In this document: piece after piece, positions 6,740-14,806 of the stretch
Layout: each line of letters starts with the position of its first letter
How positions within the stretch are numbered: the first letter of the stretch is position 1
Virus record (IMG/VR): IMGVR_UViG_3300046656_000635
Location: 1 to 28,006 of that record
Length of the DNA stretch: 28,006 nt
From: a virus
Strand: one strand, 5' to 3'
Translations under genes and position numbers: made by a program
The notes under the pieces: generated by a model
What the model was told of the DNA's origin: nothing
What the model saw: the letters and a program-made list of their open reading frames with translations, nothing else
The model's database searches: none

Positions 6740-8037
6740 GCAAGACCACCACCGGGTCGACGTCCAGCGCGCCGCGGCTGCCGGCCGACGTCGTGCTCCC
6801 GCCGCCAGGCTCGCAGCAGGAACGCTTCGAGACGGTCGCGGACGCCCAGGACGCGAAGCAGCTCGCGGCGACGTTCCGTCTTCAGGTCGACCAACACAGC
6901 CGCGCCAAAAGCACGCTGTCGAACATCATCGAAGCGATCGCGAACTCCGACCTGTGGCGCGGGCACGTCTGGTACGACGAGTTCCTCGACCGCATCTTGA
7001 TCCGCGACGGTGCCGTGCGCGAGTGGTCGGACTACGACGACGTGCGCGGCGCCGCCTTCCTGCAACGCTACCTGTTGATGGACAAGGTGTCGCCGACGAT
7101 GATGCACGCCGCGGTGTCGGCTTACTGCACCCGCGACGCGCGCAGGCATTGCGTGCGCGACTGGCTCGACACCCTCGAGTGGGACGGCACCGAGCGGATC
7201 GCGGCCGCCTTCGAGGACCATTGGGGCGTCGCCTGCGATGAGCACATGCCGGCCGATTACGTGCGCGCGGCGAGCGCGAACTTCCTGATTTCGATGGCCG
7301 CGCGGATCTATCGGCCCGGCTGTCAGGTCGACCACATGCCGGTATTCGAGGGGAAACAAGGGCGGGGGAAAACTTCCGCACTTCGCGTGTTAGGTGGGGA
7401 GTACTACGCGCAGCAGTCCGATTCCGTCTCAAGTAAGGATTTCTTTCAGACCTTGCCGGGGAAGTGGCTGCTCGAGATTGGCGAGCTCGACGCCTTCAGC
7501 CGCGCCGAAGTCACCCGGGTCAAGACGGTCATTAGCACATCGGTGGACCGATACCGCCCAAGTTACGGCCGCTCCGCGTCCGACCACCCGCGCCAATGTG
7601 TATTCGCCGGCACTACCAACAAGGACGATTGGGGCAACGACGAGACGGGGCTGCGGCGGTTTTGGCCGATTCGGTGCGGCGAGATCAACCTGAAGACGCT
7701 GGCCGATGCGCGGACGCAGTTGTTCGCCGAGGCGGTGCACCGTTTCAAGGCCGGCGCGACCTGGTGGGCGATGCCGACCGGGGCGACGCTCGATGTGCAG
7801 CAGACGCGCCAGCAAGAGGAAGCGTTGAGCGGCCTGATTTCGATGCACCTCGCCAGCCATGACCAGACGACCGTCTCGTATGTGCTGCTGACGGTCCTGA
7901 AGATCGAACCGGGCTCGATCAGAAAGCAACACGAGATGATGGCGGCCAAGGTGCTGAAGGGGTTAGGGTGGGAACGGTCGCCGAAGCGCAGCGAGGGTGG
8001 CTCGCGCGTGTGGCTGAATCCGAACGTGGTGCTGTGA
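6736..8037 (+). CDS. VapE-type primase/helicase ATPase
   Basis: A 433-aa protein of the virulence-associated E family (P-loop ATPase of phage and satellite replication modules). GTG 6736 is chosen because it overlaps the upstream stop (GTGA) and removes an Arg-rich antisense-like extension. Conserved parts are RDWLDTLEWDGTER (141-154), Walker A GKQGRGKTS (206-214), Walker B-like LLEIGELDA (245-253), the sensor region FAGTTNKDD (290-298), and RRFWPI (307-312), probably the arginine finger. In phages it likely acts as a replicative helicase, often with a primase. No primase domain is present here. ATG of the next gene overlaps its stop. Confidence 0.9.
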   Translation: MSKTTTGSTSSAPRLPADVVLPPPGSQQERFETVADAQDAKQLAATFRLQVDQHSRAKSTLSNIIEAIANSDLWRGHVWYDEFLDRILIRDGAVREWSDYDDVRGAAFLQRYLLMDKVSPTMMHAAVSAYCTRDARRHCVRDWLDTLEWDGTERIAAAFEDHWGVACDEHMPADYVRAASANFLISMAARIYRPGCQVDHMPVFEGKQGRGKTSALRVLGGEYYAQQSDSVSSKDFFQTLPGKWLLEIGELDAFSRAEVTRVKTVISTSVDRYRPSYGRSASDHPRQCVFAGTTNKDDWGNDETGLRRFWPIRCGEINLKTLADARTQLFAEAVHRFKAGATWWAMPTGATLDVQQTRQQEEALSGLISMHLASHDQTTVSYVLLTVLKIEPGSIRKQHEMMAAKVLKGLGWERSPKRSEGGSRVWLNPNVVL

Positions 8038-8534
8038 TGGACCGACGACAGTTTCTTGGAACGCTGATGGCGTCGATTGGCGCGCTGACGATTCAGCCGT
8101 CGTCGCTGCTATGGACGCCGCCGCCGGGCGTGCTCGACCTGCCGCCGTTGCGGGGCGACGCGCTGGTGACGTTGCAGCACATCACGTCGACAGTCGCGCG
8201 GCACCTCGAGCGGTTGTGGCAGCCCGGCGAGTCACTCGACGGCGACATGATAGGCCGCGGCGGGGTGACGTCGCTTCAGAACGTCGGGTGGGAATTACCC
8301 AATACCGTTGATGCGGAAGGCTTCACGGACGAGCGGTGTCGCCAGGTCGCGGAGTTACTCGCTGACCGCGCCGATTTTCACAAGCTCGCAAAGTCGGGTC
8401 GCTGGCCGAATCGACCGATCGCCGGTGCACAGTGGGCGGTGGCGCAGCGGCGCAACCTCTCAGTGCGCGGGTTGATTCATTACAACATCCAGACGGACAA
8501 CGATTTTATTCGGTTCTCGATCTTGGGGGGCTGA
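8037..8534 (+). CDS. Tat-signal-like phage protein with coat-like tail
   Basis: A 165-aa protein from ATG 8037, which overlaps the VapE stop (TGATG). The N-terminus MDRRQFLGTLMASIGALTI matches a twin-arginine signal ([ST/D]RRxFL followed by a hydrophobic stretch). The body is helical with no recognised enzymatic motif. The last about 28 residues (NLSVRGLIHYNIQTD, then R and GG) align with the coat protein C-terminal region (KLSMRWVEQYNIQTD, then R and G), including an identical 18-nt DNA string at 8481-8498. Whether it is exported, structural or regulatory is unknown. It lies oddly in a replication cassette. Confidence 0.75.
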   Translation: MDRRQFLGTLMASIGALTIQPSSLLWTPPPGVLDLPPLRGDALVTLQHITSTVARHLERLWQPGESLDGDMIGRGGVTSLQNVGWELPNTVDAEGFTDERCRQVAELLADRADFHKLAKSGRWPNRPIAGAQWAVAQRRNLSVRGLIHYNIQTDNDFIRFSILGG

Positions 8535-8536
8535 CG

Positions 8537-8749
8537 ATGGCGCTGCTCGAGCTGAAAGGCGGGTTGATCGTGCGCGAGGATGCGTTCCAGTTGTATATGG
8601 CCCTCGAAGACCGCGGGCACCATCTTCGCGTGCAGGACGGCAAATTGATCGTGACGAACGGTCGCGAGCTGAAGCCGGCCGACACCGCGGCAATCAAGGC
8701 GATGCGGCTGCACCTGATTGCGCTGGCCGGCTATGTGGTGCCGGAATGA
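8537..8749 (+). CDS. TubC-N-like docking domain small protein
   Basis: A 70-aa protein with GGGGGG ending 6 bases upstream of ATG 8537. The pattern of an N-terminal helix with LEDRGHHLRVQDGKLIVTNG and then a final helix (TAAIKAMRLHLIALAGYV) resembles the TubC N-terminal docking-domain-related proteins that are widespread in phage and plasmid replication modules, often near primase genes. Such domains probably mediate protein-protein docking. A partner here could be VapE or the helicase. This is inference by pattern only. Confidence 0.72.
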   Translation: MALLELKGGLIVREDAFQLYMALEDRGHHLRVQDGKLIVTNGRELKPADTAAIKAMRLHLIALAGYVVPE

Positions 8750-9000
8750 TGGATCGCAAGACGGCGAGACGTTGCGTGATGGCGATCGGTGTCTACTTAC
8801 ATAGTCACGAGAGTCCGCGCGCAGCGAAAGACTTGCTTGAAGCGGTGTCGGTGCTCAGTGGCGGGGGTATCGGTTGGATGTCCGATTTGGCAGATGCTTC
8901 GTCTTCGTCCGCGCGAATTCCTCGAGCTGGCGCTGCGTCATTGACTTCCGCAGTTCCGCGGCCTTCTCGAACGTCGCGCCGTGCGCGGCGGCGGCCATGA
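8746..9000 (+). CDS. Short terminal ORF of replication cassette, C-terminus doubtful
   Basis: An 84-aa ORF starting ATGATG at 8746, overlapping the upstream stop by ATGA. Residues 1-36 (MMDRKTARRCVMAIGVYLH, then SPRAAKDLLEAVSVL) look like a real helical protein. From residue 37 onward the frame lies antisense to the convergent DUF3008-like gene and becomes Ser/Arg-rich low complexity, as expected of a shadow frame. So this is a genuine start with a tail of uncertain value, perhaps a truncated gene. No function recognised. Confidence 0.45.
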   Translation: MMDRKTARRCVMAIGVYLHSHESPRAAKDLLEAVSVLSGGGIGWMSDLADASSSSARIPRAGAASLTSAVPRPSRTSRRARRRP

Positions 9001-9031
9001 GCCGCTGCTGAGACTTCGATTTTGCGGGCAT
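8855..9031 (-). CDS. DUF3008-like small protein
   Basis: A 58-aa basic protein beginning MPAKSKSQQRLMAAAAHG, with FARTKTKHLPNR near the C-terminus. MPAKSKAQQ at the start and D/EFAKTKHKGLP near the end are hallmarks of the DUF3008 family of small phage and bacterial proteins. The start ATG 9031-9029 overlaps the stop of the 1041-aa gene (TGATG). Its 3' 146 bases are convergent with, and antisense to, the end of the plus-strand cassette. It is the last gene of the late operon. The molecular role is unknown. Confidence 0.8.
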   Translation of the reverse strand: MPAKSKSQQRLMAAAAHGATFEKAAELRKSMTQRQLEEFARTKTKHLPNRTSNRYPRH

Positions 9032-12000
9032 CAGCGTTTCCCCTTCGGCCGTTCAGCCTTGTCGAGCGCCTCTTGTGCGGCCTCGAGCGCGCGTCGAGAT
9101 TTCAGGAACTCATCATCGCCGATCGATTTTGCCCGATACAGCTTCACTTTCTCGTTGTAGTCCGCGAGCGCTGAGCGCCAGGCGTTGACTGCCGACTGTT
9201 GCGAGGGCGTCCGGTCTGGAACGTCGTTGAACATCGTCGGCGTCGCGGGTTCAGCCGTCGACGAACCGCCGCCGGTGAGACTGAAATTCCCGCCGCTCGC
9301 CTGCTGCGGCGCCTTGAACGTCGCGGTCGACCCTTTACCGGCGACGCCGGCGCCCGGGAGCCGCGGCTGCGCCTCGCCGGTGTCGAGTTTGTCGACGATC
9401 GGTTCCGCGGCGATCGCGTCGACGGCATCGGAGAACGCCGCGAAACCGTCGTCGACGTCGGGGCCAGGGTTCCCGCGGCCGGCGATGTCCCGTTCGGTGT
9501 GGTACACCAGGTCCGCGAGCGCGCGCGCCTTCCGTTCCGCCGCCGACTCGGCGCCCGTCCGCGCCGCTTTCTGCACGGCTTCGGTGAGGTCGTTGATGGT
9601 CTTGATCTGCTGAAATTTCCCGTCCTGCTTCAGCGCCTCGAGCATCCCATCGAGCGATAGGCCGCCGAATGGCACCTTCCGGGCGCCCTGGCCCATCGCG
9701 ACGCGCTGCATGTTCATACGCTTCACGTCGGCGCTGTTCCGCGAGAGGTCGCGGAAGACGCCGCGGACGCCGTTTGCCGCGTCGCCGTCCTTGAACTCCT
9801 TCAGCCAGGCAATCTCGCCCTTCTGCGCACTCTCGGCGTTGACGGAGATGCCGCCGTACTTCGCGATGGCCTTGAGCAGCCCGGTGCCGGCTTCGTCCCC
9901 CGCGGCCGCGTCATGGTGCAGTTGTTCGATGCCCTGTAGATCCTCGACGAGCTTTGCGCGGATCTGCGCGGGCGAGTCCGGGTGGCCGGCCTCGACGTAC
10001 CGCTGCGTCAGTGTATCGAGGGTTTCGTCCCGAAGACGTGCGGCAGCCTCGCGTGCTTCCCTGAAATGTACCCGCGGAGGGTTGTTGCGTGGCGCACCCG
10101 GTTCAGTGCCGACTCGAGGCTGTGCCCCTGTCGGCGCAGGTGTAGAAAGTGGCTGATTTGCTGATGGAGCAGCCGCGTCAGCGGACTTGAAGACCTTCGC
10201 ATACACGCCTTTCACGGCCCGTACGAACGACGGGTCGTCCTTGGCCGGCACGCCGGCATCTGTCACCCATTTCGACGCCGCGGCTTCCGGCGGTAGGGGA
10301 CGCGGCCATTGCGCATCAGCCGGGATCTGCGGACCCACGCGGTCGCCGCGCCGCACCTTGCCCTTGGCGTCGACGACGAAGGTCGGCGGTTTCGGGAGTC
10401 CCTCGCGCATCGCGGTGCCTTCGTACACGTCGACGGGCGCCGCGGCCGGTGTGGCGGCCGGCGCGGGCGGGAGCTCGCCGACGCCGCTGGTGGTGCCCCA
10501 GGGCCCGGTCTGCGGTTTCGGTCCCCACGGTTCGCCCGGCTTGCCGCCTTGATTCCACCAGGAGTTCGGCACGCCGTTCCGACGCCCCCATTGCTCCCAG
10601 GTTTCCCCGGGCCGGCGCGGTGGCGGCTGGCTGCCCCCGGGACGCGCGCCGCCGGCCGAGGGTCCAGACGGGCCCGCGCCGGCCGATGTCGCGCCAGGCG
10701 CCGCCTGTGGCCCGCCGGGTTGGCCTGTAGGGCCAGCGCCGCCCGGGGCCGCGCCAGCGGCTTGTGCCGGCCCGGCACCAGGAACGTGCGCCGGCATCAT
10801 CGGAAAGCTCAGATTCGGCGCCGGCTTCATCAGCCGGAAGGCTTTCGCGACCGCTTCGTCAATGGTCAGCCGCCGGTTCAGCTGCTTGGAAACCACCTTG
10901 CCGCCGAGATATTTCGCGGCTGTCGTTTCCAGCGCATCTTTCGCGGCCTGTTTCAGCGGGCCCGGGGGCGCCGCGGTCGATCGGACCAGCGTGGTGCCCT
11001 TCCCCTCGACCTTTTCGGCGATTTGTTGGAGCTTGATGACGGCCGCCTGGTCCTGTCGGAACGCCTTCACGCCCGGTACGCCTTGCGAGGTCAGCCCCTC
11101 GTCGATGCCATTGCGCAGCGATGTGGCGAGCGCATCGAGCGCGGCATATGCCGGGTCGGTGGCGAGCATGTCGGTGCGGACGCGCCGCGCCGCCTGCGGG
11201 CCGAGCCGGTCGTTGAGCTGCTTGTTCACCGATGTCAGAATCTCCGCGGCATCGGGAATCGAGATCGGATCCGACACCAGCCGCGTGCCGACCACCTTGC
11301 CGTTCTGCACGATCGGTTCGTAGTGGCCGAGTTGCGGGTACAGCTTCAGCACCGTGCCCCGCCCCTGCTGCACGAAGCGGCTGCCCGGGCCGCCGCCCCC
11401 GATCGGGTTCGACGCGCCCGCGGTGGCGATGTCCCGCAGCGGTTCGGTCGGGATGTCGACGTGGCGGAAGTTCTGCGCGATGCCCTTGACGTGCTCGTCC
11501 ATGTCGTGCGACGTCTGCCGAAGCCGCTGCGCGACCTCATCGCCGGACACGATCGGGTTCTCCGGTGTGTGGGACGTCCACAGCCGCGCGATGGCGGTGT
11601 GGTACTCCGGTTCCGTGATCTGGCCGGCCTTGCGAATGTTCAGCGCATCCGAGAGTTCGTTGAGCCCGACCTGATGCCGGCGGTTCGCGGTGATGTTCTT
11701 CACGAAGTCGCTGAAGGTGCTGCCCACCTCGGCTTCCGGCAACGGCAACACCGGCATCGGGCCCTTGCCCTCGGCAAATGCCTTCGTGCCGAACGGATCC
11801 TCGCGCTGCACTTCTTTCGGCCGCTCCGCGTTCGCCCCGAAGATCGTCCGTCGCACGACGTCAAGGATATTCATCGTCGTCAACGGCTTGTCGACGTAGC
11901 GGTCGCCAAGCTTCGGCGCACCGATCGTCTCCGCGTGCTGCCACGGACTGTGCGGGGTGTTTTCCTCGTCGATCGGCACGCGCACGCCGTTCACCATCGC

Positions 12001-12156
12001 GAAGTTCATCGCGCGGGTGCCGGCGGGCGGCGCGGGGGCCGGCAATCCCCAATTTGGATCTTTGGGATCAGTGACGACACCGGCGGCCGCGGGAGCCGCC
12101 GCGACCGGCAGCCCCCAATTCGGATCTTTGGGGTCGGTGACGATCTGGTCGCTCAT
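9031..12156 (-). CDS. Large ejection-type / internal virion protein
   Basis: A 1041-aa protein. ATG 12156 is chosen because it forms ATGA with the previous stop; an ATG 7 codons upstream is in frame but overlaps the previous gene further. The N-terminus contains two copies of TDPKDPNWGLP, 22 residues apart. Then come about 400 residues of mixed helical sequence, a Gly/Pro/Ala-rich disordered region (about 450-640, with repeated PGG, GPS and PWG), and a helical C-terminal part (about 690-950). No enzymatic motif such as a lytic transglycosylase was found. Its size, low complexity and place after the connector, tailspike and gp10-like genes fit a podoviral internal/ejection protein that enters the host with DNA. 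Confidence 0.75.
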   Translation of the reverse strand: MSDQIVTDPKDPNWGLPVAAAPAAAGVVTDPKDPNWGLPAPAPPAGTRAMNFAMVNGVRVPIDEENTPHSPWQHAETIGAPKLGDRYVDKPLTTMNILDVVRRTIFGANAERPKEVQREDPFGTKAFAEGKGPMPVLPLPEAEVGSTFSDFVKNITANRRHQVGLNELSDALNIRKAGQITEPEYHTAIARLWTSHTPENPIVSGDEVAQRLRQTSHDMDEHVKGIAQNFRHVDIPTEPLRDIATAGASNPIGGGGPGSRFVQQGRGTVLKLYPQLGHYEPIVQNGKVVGTRLVSDPISIPDAAEILTSVNKQLNDRLGPQAARRVRTDMLATDPAYAALDALATSLRNGIDEGLTSQGVPGVKAFRQDQAAVIKLQQIAEKVEGKGTTLVRSTAAPPGPLKQAAKDALETTAAKYLGGKVVSKQLNRRLTIDEAVAKAFRLMKPAPNLSFPMMPAHVPGAGPAQAAGAAPGGAGPTGQPGGPQAAPGATSAGAGPSGPSAGGARPGGSQPPPRRPGETWEQWGRRNGVPNSWWNQGGKPGEPWGPKPQTGPWGTTSGVGELPPAPAATPAAAPVDVYEGTAMREGLPKPPTFVVDAKGKVRRGDRVGPQIPADAQWPRPLPPEAAASKWVTDAGVPAKDDPSFVRAVKGVYAKVFKSADAAAPSANQPLSTPAPTGAQPRVGTEPGAPRNNPPRVHFREAREAAARLRDETLDTLTQRYVEAGHPDSPAQIRAKLVEDLQGIEQLHHDAAAGDEAGTGLLKAIAKYGGISVNAESAQKGEIAWLKEFKDGDAANGVRGVFRDLSRNSADVKRMNMQRVAMGQGARKVPFGGLSLDGMLEALKQDGKFQQIKTINDLTEAVQKAARTGAESAAERKARALADLVYHTERDIAGRGNPGPDVDDGFAAFSDAVDAIAAEPIVDKLDTGEAQPRLPGAGVAGKGSTATFKAPQQASGGNFSLTGGGSSTAEPATPTMFNDVPDRTPSQQSAVNAWRSALADYNEKVKLYRAKSIGDDEFLKSRRALEAAQEALDKAERPKGKR
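12041..12144 (-). repeat. In-frame direct duplication encoding TDPKDPNWGLP
   Basis: Two near-identical 38-nt units (12041-12078 and 12107-12144), 66 nt apart start to start, share GGCA.(C/T)CCCCAATT.GGATCTTTGGG.TC.GTGACGA. Each encodes V-TDPKDPNWGLP. The period equals 22 codons, so the duplication keeps the reading frame. It sits at the N-terminus of the 1041-aa virion protein. Confidence 0.9.
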
Positions 12157-13811
12157 CGCGGCTTCGTCAACGACCACTCACGGCCGTTCCAGTAGCGCGT
12201 TTCGGCGCCGACCGTACGCGCGGTGCCGATCACCGGTCCCGCCGGTGCCGCGGCCGCGGGCGGCGCGGTGGCATAGCCGGCCCGTTTCAGGATCGTGTCG
12301 AGGATCGGCTTGTTCTTGTCGTAGATCACCGGGATGTCGGCGCCGTGCGGGCCGAGCGCGACATCGCGCTGTTCCTCGGTCGAGTCGAGTTTTCCCTTGA
12401 TCAGACTGACGAACTGCGCGAGCCCCTCGACCTGCTGCTGGTGTCCCAGGTTCGAGCCGAGTGATGCCTTCAGCGCGTCAATGTCGCCTTGGCTGCCGCC
12501 GGCGCCGCGCCACAGCCGCTCGATTTCTTTCATGAGCTGCGGCTGCACCGCCTCGAAGTTCGTCGCTTTGGTCGAGCCGAACTGTTTGCCCAGGCTGTTC
12601 TTCACCCAGTTCGCGATCGGGTACTCGGTGTTGCCTTCCTTCTCGATGAGTTCCGAGAGCACGCCGGCGTGCTGCACCGCGGTGTTCAGCGCGTTGATCG
12701 TCTTGCCGCCGGTGCCGTTCGGGGACGTGAGGTCCGCGCGCGCCTTATTCCGCGCGTTGTAATTCGTCGCGTCGAACGTCGGATCGTACTGCGTCACCAG
12801 CCGAATGAGGGGCTCGAGCCGGTAGCCGGCGACGCCGGTCGGCATCGCGCGGCGGCCTTCCGCATACGATTTGATTTCGGACGCGAGGTCCGGGCGCGTC
12901 TCCGACAATTTGTCGATGAAGGCTTGCCCGCTGAGTCCTTGGAGTCCCGCGATCGTATTCGCCGCCGCCACCCCTTGATACGGCGACGCGCCGCCGGTCG
13001 GCGCGGGCGGTGCCGCGGTGCCGCCAGTCGGCGCGGGCGCGGTGCCCCGTTCGCCCGGCACCGGGATCGGGGTCTGCGCGCCGTACATGCCGAGCGGGTC
13101 GAGGCTGAAGTTGTAGCGGCGTACATCGAGGTCGTACTGACGATCCGCGCGCCGCTTCGCATCGACCTGCGCGGGCGTCATGCCGAACTTCGCGGGGTTG
13201 TTCGCCTGGTAGCCGGTGAACCACGCCGACTGTTCCGGCGTGCGAAGTCCCGGCGGGATCGACTGGATGTTGATCGCCTTCGCTTCGATTTCTGCCGTGG
13301 TCGGCGGCTTCGGCGTGCCCGTCACCACCGTTTTCACGCTGCCGTCGGATTGCTGCACGACGCCCGTTCCGCCTTCAGGAATGACCGTGATCGGCTGCAC
13401 CGGCTTGGTCAGCTTCGCATGGATGTCCTGAATCGTGGTGACGAGCTCCGGGTACTTGCTCTGCTGCGCCGCCGCGATGGCGGCCTTGTCGTCGAAGGTG
13501 TTCGGGTCGGCCTGGAATCCGGCCTCGATGATGCCCCGCAACGTCTGTTCTTTTTCCTGATTCTGAAGATACCCCGTCTGTGTGCGAGCTTCTCCCGCCG
13601 CCTGGCGCGTGTCCTCGTTCTGGCGCAGTCGGAGGGCTTCATTCTGGCGCGCGTTCTCCTGGTCGACGAGCGCCTTGCGTTCGCGGTCGACGATCATCTG
13701 CGCGGGAATCGCCGACGCCCCCGCCACCGTGTCCCCGATAATGGCGCCGCGCGCCAATTGCTTCCGCCCCGCGTTCTCCGCAAGGCGCGTCAGAATCTCC
13801 GCGTCACTCAT
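12153..13811 (-). CDS. Internal virion / DNA ejection protein
   Basis: A 552-aa protein with a helical, Gln/Arg/Glu-rich coiled-coil region at about residues 40-95 (RERKALVDQENARQNEALR). A Pro/Gly/Ala linker follows (about 255-290, with two PAPTGG-type repeats). The C-terminal helical region includes INALNTAVQHAGVLSELIE, a pattern I associate with podoviral internal virion proteins (ALNTAxxHxGxL...). The C-terminus ends TRYWNGREWSLTKPR. ATGA overlaps link it to genes on both sides. A role in DNA ejection is inferred from context and the helical motif. Confidence 0.75.
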   Translation of the reverse strand: MSDAEILTRLAENAGRKQLARGAIIGDTVAGASAIPAQMIVDRERKALVDQENARQNEALRLRQNEDTRQAAGEARTQTGYLQNQEKEQTLRGIIEAGFQADPNTFDDKAAIAAAQQSKYPELVTTIQDIHAKLTKPVQPITVIPEGGTGVVQQSDGSVKTVVTGTPKPPTTAEIEAKAINIQSIPPGLRTPEQSAWFTGYQANNPAKFGMTPAQVDAKRRADRQYDLDVRRYNFSLDPLGMYGAQTPIPVPGERGTAPAPTGGTAAPPAPTGGASPYQGVAAANTIAGLQGLSGQAFIDKLSETRPDLASEIKSYAEGRRAMPTGVAGYRLEPLIRLVTQYDPTFDATNYNARNKARADLTSPNGTGGKTINALNTAVQHAGVLSELIEKEGNTEYPIANWVKNSLGKQFGSTKATNFEAVQPQLMKEIERLWRGAGGSQGDIDALKASLGSNLGHQQQVEGLAQFVSLIKGKLDSTEEQRDVALGPHGADIPVIYDKNKPILDTILKRAGYATAPPAAAAPAGPVIGTARTVGAETRYWNGREWSLTKPR

Positions 13812-14806
13812 AGCTGCGGCCCCGGCTTGTAGCTGTTTCCGGCGAGGTTCGCGCCCGGCCCGTACAGGTCGGTCAGGTGCGACCAGTAGTCATTCGCCGT
13901 GTTCCGGCGCGTGCTGATGTTGGTCAGGTAATCGGACAACGACTGCGAATTCGCATCGAGGAACGAACGATAGCGGTTTGCGAACCCGGCCTGCTGCTCG
14001 CCGAAATTCTGGTTGCGCGCGGCCAGGGCGCGGTTCTCGCTGTCGCTGAAGGCCCCGTAGTCGGCGACGTACTTCTCGTACGCATTCGAGTTGTCGCCGC
14101 TGGTCGCCGCGTTGTTCGCGCCGGTGATCGCGAGTCCCTGTCGCACGCTGTTGTCGTACTCGTTCGACGCGAACGTCTGCGCGGCTTCACCGGCCGCGCG
14201 CACGGTGCCGCCGTTCAGCACGGACCCCTGCGCGGCCGCGCTACGCTGGAACGCGCGGTCCTGCGCGTCGAGGCGCGCCATGTAGCCCGGTGTCGCTTTC
14301 AGTTCTTCGGCGGTCGGCGGGCGGTACTGCGCGAGCTTCGTGGCGGTCGGCGCGGTCTGGTCCCACGTCTTCGGGACGTAGGGCGCCATGTCGGGCGGGG
14401 GCGTCGGCGCGGGCCCGGCGCTGCCGGACACGTAGATGTCGGGGTACTTCCCCGCGAGCGGATCGCCGTAGTTGGTCGTCGCCGCGTTCGTCGGTCCCCC
14501 AGGACCATACGTTTGCGGCTGTTCGATTTGCGACAGCGACGGACCCGCGGGGGCTGGATTGCCGGCCGGTGCCGGCGCGGCGGGCTTGGGTGCCGCGGCC
14601 GCGTTGTCTTTGATGAGCAACTGTTCGACGGCCGCGAGGCCACCGGGATTGCCCCGGTGCGCGTTGATTTCTGCCTGCGTCGGGGCGCCGCGGCCGTACT
14701 TCGCGTACAGCGCGGTGAGCTGGTCGGTGAACGGATCGCTGGCCGGCGGCTGATTCTGGTCGAACCAATCGCCGCCGCCGCCGCCGGGATTGTCCATTTC
14801 AGCCAT
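13808..14806 (-). CDS. DNA-transfer / ejection protein with AAQGS-LNGG motif
   Basis: A 332-aa protein. The N-terminal 150 residues are Gly/Pro/Ala/Asn-rich and disordered. The C-terminal half is helical and contains the sequence FQRSAAAQGSVLNGGTVRA followed by FASNEYDN. This resembles the ARGL.SGG...A...F...LA..EY segment typical of podoviral DNA-transfer proteins such as the P22 gp7/T7 gp14 type. The start ATG 14806 overlaps the previous stop (TGATG). Probably an internal capsid or tail-tip protein ejected into the host envelope. Confidence 0.75.
   Translation of the reverse strand: MAEMDNPGGGGGDWFDQNQPPASDPFTDQLTALYAKYGRGAPTQAEINAHRGNPGGLAAVEQLLIKDNAAAAPKPAAPAPAGNPAPAGPSLSQIEQPQTYGPGGPTNAATTNYGDPLAGKYPDIYVSGSAGPAPTPPPDMAPYVPKTWDQTAPTATKLAQYRPPTAEELKATPGYMARLDAQDRAFQRSAAAQGSVLNGGTVRAAGEAAQTFASNEYDNSVRQGLAITGANNAATSGDNSNAYEKYVADYGAFSDSENRALAARNQNFGEQQAGFANRYRSFLDANSQSLSDYLTNISTRRNTANDYWSHLTDLYGPGANLAGNSYKPGPQL

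Noticed and set aside
8746-8854. Rho-independent terminator between early and late convergent operons
   Set aside because: I found no GC-rich hairpin followed by a T-run at the junction.
10309-12195. Long plus-strand ORF of 628 codons opposite the 1041-aa gene
   Set aside because: Arg/Ala/Gly-rich sequence without domain features, antisense to a well-supported gene in a coupled operon; expected in GC-rich DNA.
12489-13832. Plus-strand ORF of 447 codons opposite the 552-aa ejection protein
   Set aside because: Arg-rich shadow frame with no motif; the minus-strand frame has ATGA coupling at both ends.
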